DNA of 9,464 nucleotides from Clostridiaceae bacterium UBA6085. GTDB lineage: Bacteria; Bacillota; Clostridia; Clostridiales; Clostridiaceae. Below are positions 6,471 through 9,464 of the stretch, piece by piece. The stretch's first letter is position 1; every line of letters begins with the position of its first letter. A program made the translations under genes and the position numbers. Below the pieces are notes generated by a model, which ran no database searches, was not told the origin of the DNA, and saw only the letters and a list, made by a program, of their open reading frames with translations. The stretch covers positions 1 to 9,464 of the forward strand of contig DIXH01000058.1 of assembly GCA_002428605.1 (NCBI GenBank). Direction: 5' to 3'.

Positions 6471-7904
6471 ATGGGAAAAGATTTTAAAAATATTAATATT
6501 AGCAGCGACCTTCTAAGGTCTGTTGAAAACCTCGGTTTCACCGAGATGACTGCAATCCAGGAGAAGGTAATAGTTCCGGCCATGGAGGGCAGGAACATTT
6601 TAGGGTCGTCCTCGACAGGCAGCGGAAAGACACTGGCATTCCTCATGCCGATCCTTGAGAGGACAGCCTGGGAAGACATGAAGGCATCCTTCATGGTGCT
6701 TGCGCCATCAAGGGAGCTTGCCCTTCAGATAAGGGATGACTACGACACCTTAGGACGCTACAAGAAGCTTAAGGCGGTGGCCCTGTATGGCAAGCATCCG
6801 TTCAAGGAAGAGGAAGCATCGCTCAAAAACAGGCATCATGCCATATGCGGCACACCAGGAAGAGTGCTCGACCACATCAAGAGAGGCACACTTGATACTT
6901 CGGCGATAAGGTTCCTGGTCATTGACGAGGTTGATGAGCTTATAAGCAGAGGCTTCAGGGAGGATGTGCTGGCAATAGCCAGAAGCCTTAAGTCAGTGAA
7001 GCAGACCATGATGTTTTCAGCGACAATTGGGGAAGAGGTCCAGGGGATAGCGTCAGAGCTGCTCGATGACTACATTGTCATAGAGTCCGAGGATGAAGGC
7101 AAGCTGAACATCGAAGTTGAGCATTTCAAGGTTGATAACAAGGACAAGTTCAAGGCGCTCCTTTCATTGATCTATGGAAGAAAGCCAAAGAGCATGATAA
7201 TATTCGTAAATACCAAGGATGAATGCGGAAGACTCAAGGATGACCTTGAGAAGAAGAACATAGACTGCCTGAAGATCCATGGAGGAATGCTCCAGGAGGA
7301 CAGGCTGAAGGCCATGGAAGCTTTCAAGGAAAGGCAGGTGCCTTACCTTGTCGCGACTGACGTGGCTGCCAGAGGCATCGATGTGCGCGACCTCGACATA
7401 TCCCTGAGCTATGATTTCCCGGTGGAAAAGGAAAGCTATGTCCACAGGATGGGAAGGACAGGGAGAAACTACAGGGAAGGCAGCGCAATATACTTCATTG
7501 CAGAGCATGACGGAAAGAATGTCAGGGATGTGGAGAGCTTCATAGGCAAGAGCCTCGGCGAGATACACGAAATGAACTATGGACCGCTGAGGACCGGAAA
7601 GGACAGCTTCAGGGAGTTCCAGAAGGAGCTCAGGAAGAACAGGCCAAGTAAGACATCGGTCCATAAGGACATCACCAAGATCTATATCAACGGCGGCAAG
7701 AAAAAGAAGATAAGGCCTATGGATATAGCCGGCACCCTTCACTCGATACCCGGTATTGAACCTGAAGACATTGGTATCATCGATGTCCAGGAAAACGGGT
7801 CATACATCGATATCCTCAATGGAAAAGGGGATATCGCAATACAGGGGCTGGCAGAGAGGAAGATCAAGGGCAAGGAACTGAGGGTCGAGAAGGCCAGGAA
7901 ATAA
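6471..7904 (+). CDS. dbpA: DEAD-box ATP-dependent RNA helicase, DbpA/YxiN type
   Basis: This 477-residue protein carries the full helicase core. The Q motif has Gln30, and Walker A is SSTGSGKT (47-54). PSREL (79-83), TPGR (128-131), Walker B DEVD (152-155) and SAT (183-185) follow. The second RecA domain has IIFVNTK (243-249), ATDVAARGID (295-304) and HRMGRTGR (325-332). Residues ~400-475 form a DbpA-type RNA-binding domain (TKIYINGGKKKKIRP through LRVEKARK). DbpA and Bacillus YxiN use this domain to bind helix 92 of 23S rRNA during 50S assembly, and the length fits. The DEVD and SSTGSGKT variants differ from the usual DEAD and AQTGSGKT but keep the catalytic Asp, Glu and Lys. AAGGAG (6459-6464) precedes the ATG by six bases. 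A convergent lipoprotein gene follows. Confidence 0.93.
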   Translation: MGKDFKNINISSDLLRSVENLGFTEMTAIQEKVIVPAMEGRNILGSSSTGSGKTLAFLMPILERTAWEDMKASFMVLAPSRELALQIRDDYDTLGRYKKLKAVALYGKHPFKEEEASLKNRHHAICGTPGRVLDHIKRGTLDTSAIRFLVIDEVDELISRGFREDVLAIARSLKSVKQTMMFSATIGEEVQGIASELLDDYIVIESEDEGKLNIEVEHFKVDNKDKFKALLSLIYGRKPKSMIIFVNTKDECGRLKDDLEKKNIDCLKIHGGMLQEDRLKAMEAFKERQVPYLVATDVAARGIDVRDLDISLSYDFPVEKESYVHRMGRTGRNYREGSAIYFIAEHDGKNVRDVESFIGKSLGEIHEMNYGPLRTGKDSFREFQKELRKNRPSKTSVHKDITKIYINGGKKKKIRPMDIAGTLHSIPGIEPEDIGIIDVQENGSYIDILNGKGDIAIQGLAERKIKGKELRVEKARK

Positions 7905-7962
7905 CCCGAGTGTTTATTTTCAGAGGCTCCGGTCAATAGGATTCGAATTCAAGATAATATTG

Positions 7963-8000
7963 AAGCGGCACAGTCACATATTCCTGTGACCGTGCCGCTT
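7963..8000. terminator. Long hairpin between convergent genes, probable bidirectional terminator
   Basis: AAGCGGCAC (7963-7971) pairs with GTGCCGCTT (7992-8000). After one A-C mismatch, GTCACA (7973-7978) pairs with TGTGAC (7985-7990) around TATTCC. It lies between the helicase stop (7904) and the lipoprotein stop (8013). T-runs are short on both sides (plus: CTTTCCGCTT; minus: CTTCAATATTATC). Confidence 0.7.
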
Positions 8001-8012
8001 TCCGCTTAATAG

Positions 8013-8915
8013 CTAATTGAAGGAGACAGTAATAGTTTCCGAATCCAATAGGGTATCCCAGCCGTCCATATTAAAGATATGGAATTTGAATTCCAGGCTT
8101 TCAATTTCCTTTATATCATTGTCAGTCAGGTCCTGTTCAAGAAATGTTATTGTATCGAATGCTTTTTTCCCTGATAAGACATCAGACGAAAAAATTGGTT
8201 CAAGCATATACCCATTGACCGACATTTCCCGTATCTGAATTGTAGCGTTTTTCGGGCTATTGTTTTCTATGTAGACATAAATGTCTGCACCCCAAAAGCT
8301 GTCCTCGCTTACAAGCTTCTTTATCACGACTTTGAATCCATCCTTGTCGAAAGCTGTGAAACCACTATCATCGTACGTCTGGACAAACGTTTCGTCTGCA
8401 GAGGTTTTTATATGTATGGTTTCAGAATCGAAGATCGTATTCCACGATCCAGCATCAAAGACGGTGAAGTTGAATTCAATGTCCTTGATGGTAGTGACAG
8501 AAGCTGTCTCAAGATCGTTCATCACAAGTGTGATTTCTTCATTTGATTTCTTGCCTGGAGCAACCTCAGCAGAAAACATGGAATCCATCATCAATCCATT
8601 TATCGCAAGATTGCGTATTTGGACTCCAACAGACTTTTCCATGCTGTTTTCGACGAGAAGCTTCAGTGAAGGTCCCCAGATTTCATCATCAGCCATAGAT
8701 TTCAGTGTGATCTTGAGACCATCCTTGTCAAGAAGGACCTGCTCCTCTACCGTTATTTCAGCTGCAGGGGTATTTGAAGCTGAACCGGAATTGCTGACTG
8801 CGCCGCTGACAGGACTCTTGTCTCCTTGTCCACCATCCGATGCTTCGGATGAAGAGCAGGCAGTTGAGAATAGAAGAAATACGCAAACAATTGCTGATGC
8901 TGCTTTTTTAATCAT
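8013..8915 (-). CDS. Lipoprotein with two tandem copies of a ~110-residue domain, function unknown
   Basis: The 300-residue product starts with a signal peptide (MIKKAASAIVCVFLLFSTAC) whose lipobox FSTAC makes Cys20 the predicted lipid anchor. Residues 21-57 are a low-complexity Ser/Gly/Ala/Asn linker, as in many surface lipoproteins. The rest is two similar domains, about 62-170 and 189-299, sharing DKDG(L/F)K, WG, VEN/IEN, QIR, (I/V)NG(L/Y)M, GKK, FDS/LDS and ETI. The alternating hydrophobic pattern suggests a beta-sandwich. I do not recognise a family with a known role and see no catalytic motif; ligand or surface binding is a guess. The ATG at 8915 has a GGGAGAGG-like site just upstream on its strand. 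It is convergent with the DbpA-type helicase and divergent from a second helicase. Confidence 0.88.
   Translation of the reverse strand: MIKKAASAIVCVFLLFSTACSSSEASDGGQGDKSPVSGAVSNSGSASNTPAAEITVEEQVLLDKDGLKITLKSMADDEIWGPSLKLLVENSMEKSVGVQIRNLAINGLMMDSMFSAEVAPGKKSNEEITLVMNDLETASVTTIKDIEFNFTVFDAGSWNTIFDSETIHIKTSADETFVQTYDDSGFTAFDKDGFKVVIKKLVSEDSFWGADIYVYIENNSPKNATIQIREMSVNGYMLEPIFSSDVLSGKKAFDTITFLEQDLTDNDIKEIESLEFKFHIFNMDGWDTLLDSETITVSFN
8019..8351 (-). repeat. Second copy of the intragenic domain duplication
   Basis: This encodes residues 189-299 of the lipoprotein and aligns along its length with residues 62-170. Shared anchors include DKDGFK, FWG, IENNS, IQIRE, VNGYM, SGKK and DSETI. The nucleotide sequences have drifted, so the duplication is not recent. 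Confidence 0.85.
8406..8732 (-). repeat. First copy of the intragenic domain duplication
   Basis: This encodes residues 62-170 of the lipoprotein, with DKDGLK, IWG, VENS, VQIRN, INGLM, PGKK and DSETI in the same order and spacing as the second copy. An 18-residue linker joins the two. Confidence 0.85.
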
Positions 8916-8949
8916 GTTATCCTCTCCCTTCGAACCAATAAGTTACTGA

Positions 8950-8985
8950 TTGCACTGCAATTCTCAATTGAGATCCCGATGTCAA
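8950..8985 (-). promoter_or_regulatory. Two adjacent palindromes and a -35-like element upstream of the lipoprotein gene
   Basis: TTGCA-C-TGCAA (8950-8960) and the perfect 12-base palindrome TCTCAATTGAGA (8962-8973) lie one base apart. They are 35-58 bases upstream of the lipoprotein start. A consensus TTGACA (minus strand, 8980-8985) lies just beyond. No good -10 stands at 16-18 bases, so the promoter is doubtful or may need an activator. The palindromes could be regulator sites. Confidence 0.3.
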
Positions 8986-9150
8986 CAATGTATCAGCAAA
9001 GCTATCCCAAATATTGGACAATGAACAAAAGACCCGGTGAACAAATCTATATTGGATTCGATGGAAATGCGGAAGTTTTGCGGATTTTGAAAATATCTGA
9101 CTCTATATTCTGTGACTAATTACCAAAATAGATTTATTTCATAATTTTAT
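8986..9150. other. Intergenic stretch without recognised features
   Basis: The gap between the lipoprotein start and the second helicase start is 409 bases (8916-9324). Its flanks hold the palindromes and the helicase leader described separately. I see no gene, repeat or convincing regulatory element in this middle part, which is AT-rich towards the right. Confidence 0.5.
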
Positions 9151-9179
9151 TTGCATATCGATAATTTATGTGATACAAT
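9151..9179 (+). promoter_or_regulatory. Extended -10 promoter for the second DEAD-box helicase
   Basis: TTGCAT (9151-9156) and TACAAT (9174-9179) are 17 bases apart. The -10 matches five of six positions and is preceded by TGA, an extended -10 (TGnTACAAT), which offsets the weak -35. Transcription would start near 9186, giving a leader of about 140 bases. Confidence 0.55.
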
Positions 9180-9241
9180 CATTCAGTGATTTAGAATTAT
9201 CATAATATTATTAGCTTAGGATTAATAGTTTTTGTACGATC

Positions 9242-9269
9242 ACCTTGCAGCTTGCTGCGAGGTTTTTTT
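9242..9269 (+). terminator. Terminator-like hairpin inside the 5' leader (putative attenuator)
   Basis: ACCTTGCAG (9242-9250) pairs with CTGCGAGGT (9255-9263), with one G-U pair, around a CTTG tetraloop. Seven T cover 9263-9269. The structure is a full intrinsic terminator, yet it lies downstream of the promoter and 55 bases before the helicase ATG. No plus-strand gene ends upstream of it, because the neighbour runs the other way. A role as a conditional attenuator is therefore likely. Confidence 0.75.
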
Positions 9270-9296
9270 ATGGAGTCGCGCTTGTGCGTACACTGA
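9270..9296 (+). other. Possible leader peptide, 8 codons
   Basis: ATG at 9270 opens a frame reading MESRLCVH and closing with TGA at 9294-9296. GCGAGG (9257-9262), in the 3' arm of the attenuator hairpin, lies seven bases upstream and could serve as its ribosome binding site. Translation would then depend on hairpin melting. Such short frames often arise by chance, so this is only a candidate. Confidence 0.25.
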
Positions 9297-9324
9297 AACT
9301 TGTCTTAAGCGGAAGAGGTAAAGA

Positions 9325-9464
9325 ATGGAAAAGAAATTTGCGGAACTCGGCTTAAGAGAAGACGTCCTCAGAGGAATCAGCGATATGGGATACGAGGAGC
9401 CATCAGCCATACAGGCTGAGGTTATACCAGTACTCCTTAGCGGCAAGGATGCGATCGGACAGGC
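9325..9464 (+). CDS. DEAD-box RNA helicase, N-terminal fragment (continues past window)
   Basis: Forty-six codons are visible before the window ends. The frame reads MEKKFAELGLREDVLRGISD and then MGYEEPSAIQAEVIPVLLSG, ending KDAIGQA. This is the DEAD-box Q-motif region: the aromatic F at residue 5, GYEEPSAIQ with the ATP-sensing Gln, and KDAIGQA leading into Walker A. It resembles CshA/DeaD-type enzymes (GFEEPSPIQ ... GRDVIGQAQTGTGKT) more than the DbpA-type gene at 6471. GAGGT (9315-9319) lies five bases before the ATG. The long structured leader suggests conditional expression. CshA/DeaD enzymes act in mRNA decay, ribosome assembly and cold adaptation; which applies here depends on the unseen C terminus. 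Confidence 0.88.
   Translation, partial: MEKKFAELGLREDVLRGISDMGYEEPSAIQAEVIPVLLSGKDAIGQ

Noticed and set aside
7164..7742. Minus-strand open frame of 192 codons inside the DbpA-type helicase gene
   Set aside because: The sense frame contains all helicase motifs across this stretch; the antisense frame shows no recognisable domain.
8281..8949. Plus-strand open frame of 222 codons opposite the lipoprotein gene
   Set aside because: The minus-strand frame has a signal peptide, lipobox and internal domain repeat, so the plus frame is its shadow.
9240..9446. Minus-strand open frame of 68 codons at the right end
   Set aside because: It is antisense to the clear DEAD-box Q-motif region and to the structured leader.

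Overview
The window looks like ordinary chromosome from a low-to-moderate GC Bacillota, probably a clostridium-like anaerobe. Arginine is mostly AGG/AGA and isoleucine very often ATA. Shine-Dalgarno sites are strong and GGAGG-like, there are compact hairpin plus T-run terminators, and two signal peptides end in Gram-positive type lipoboxes. The nearest family matches (Lmo2642-like phosphodiesterase, YxiN-type DbpA, ArAE_1 exporter) are also Bacillota-type. I cannot assign a genus. I see no tRNA, rRNA, CRISPR array, insertion sequence or phage structural gene.

Layout. (1) 1-1345: the end of a MarR-type regulator overlaps an ArAE_1/FUSC-type membrane protein, forming a probable regulator-exporter operon. 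(2) 1391-2097: two small XRE (Cro/CI-like) repressors are transcribed away from each other across a 155-base intergenic region. That region holds a strong promoter buried in a perfect 13+13 inverted repeat, plus related half-sites. (3) 2202-3521: a secreted lipoprotein metallophosphoesterase of the cyclic-nucleotide phosphodiesterase type, followed by a strong terminator. (4) 3822-5219: an AzgA/NCS2-type purine permease, preceded by a near-consensus Fur-box-like site and followed by a long terminator. (5) 5368-6375, minus strand: a seven-bladed propeller lactonase of the 6-phosphogluconolactonase family. (6) 6471-7904: a DbpA/YxiN-type DEAD-box RNA helicase with a DEVD Walker B. (7) 8013-8915, minus strand: a lipoprotein made of two copies of one ~110-residue domain. 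(8) 9151-9464: a promoter, a ~140-base structured leader with a terminator-like hairpin, and the start of a second DEAD-box helicase.

How the parts work together. The MarR/exporter pair and the XRE pair are self-contained regulatory modules. The surface phosphodiesterase and the purine permease could cooperate in salvage of extracellular nucleotides, but a terminator separates them and this is inference. The two helicases both point to RNA or ribosome remodelling, and the second has the kind of structured leader expected of a conditionally expressed (for example cold-induced) gene.

The best candidates for something not described are regulatory: the divergent XRE switch with helically phased operators, the attenuator-like leader of the second helicase, and the Fur-like box before a purine permease. 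I found no convincing new multi-gene system.
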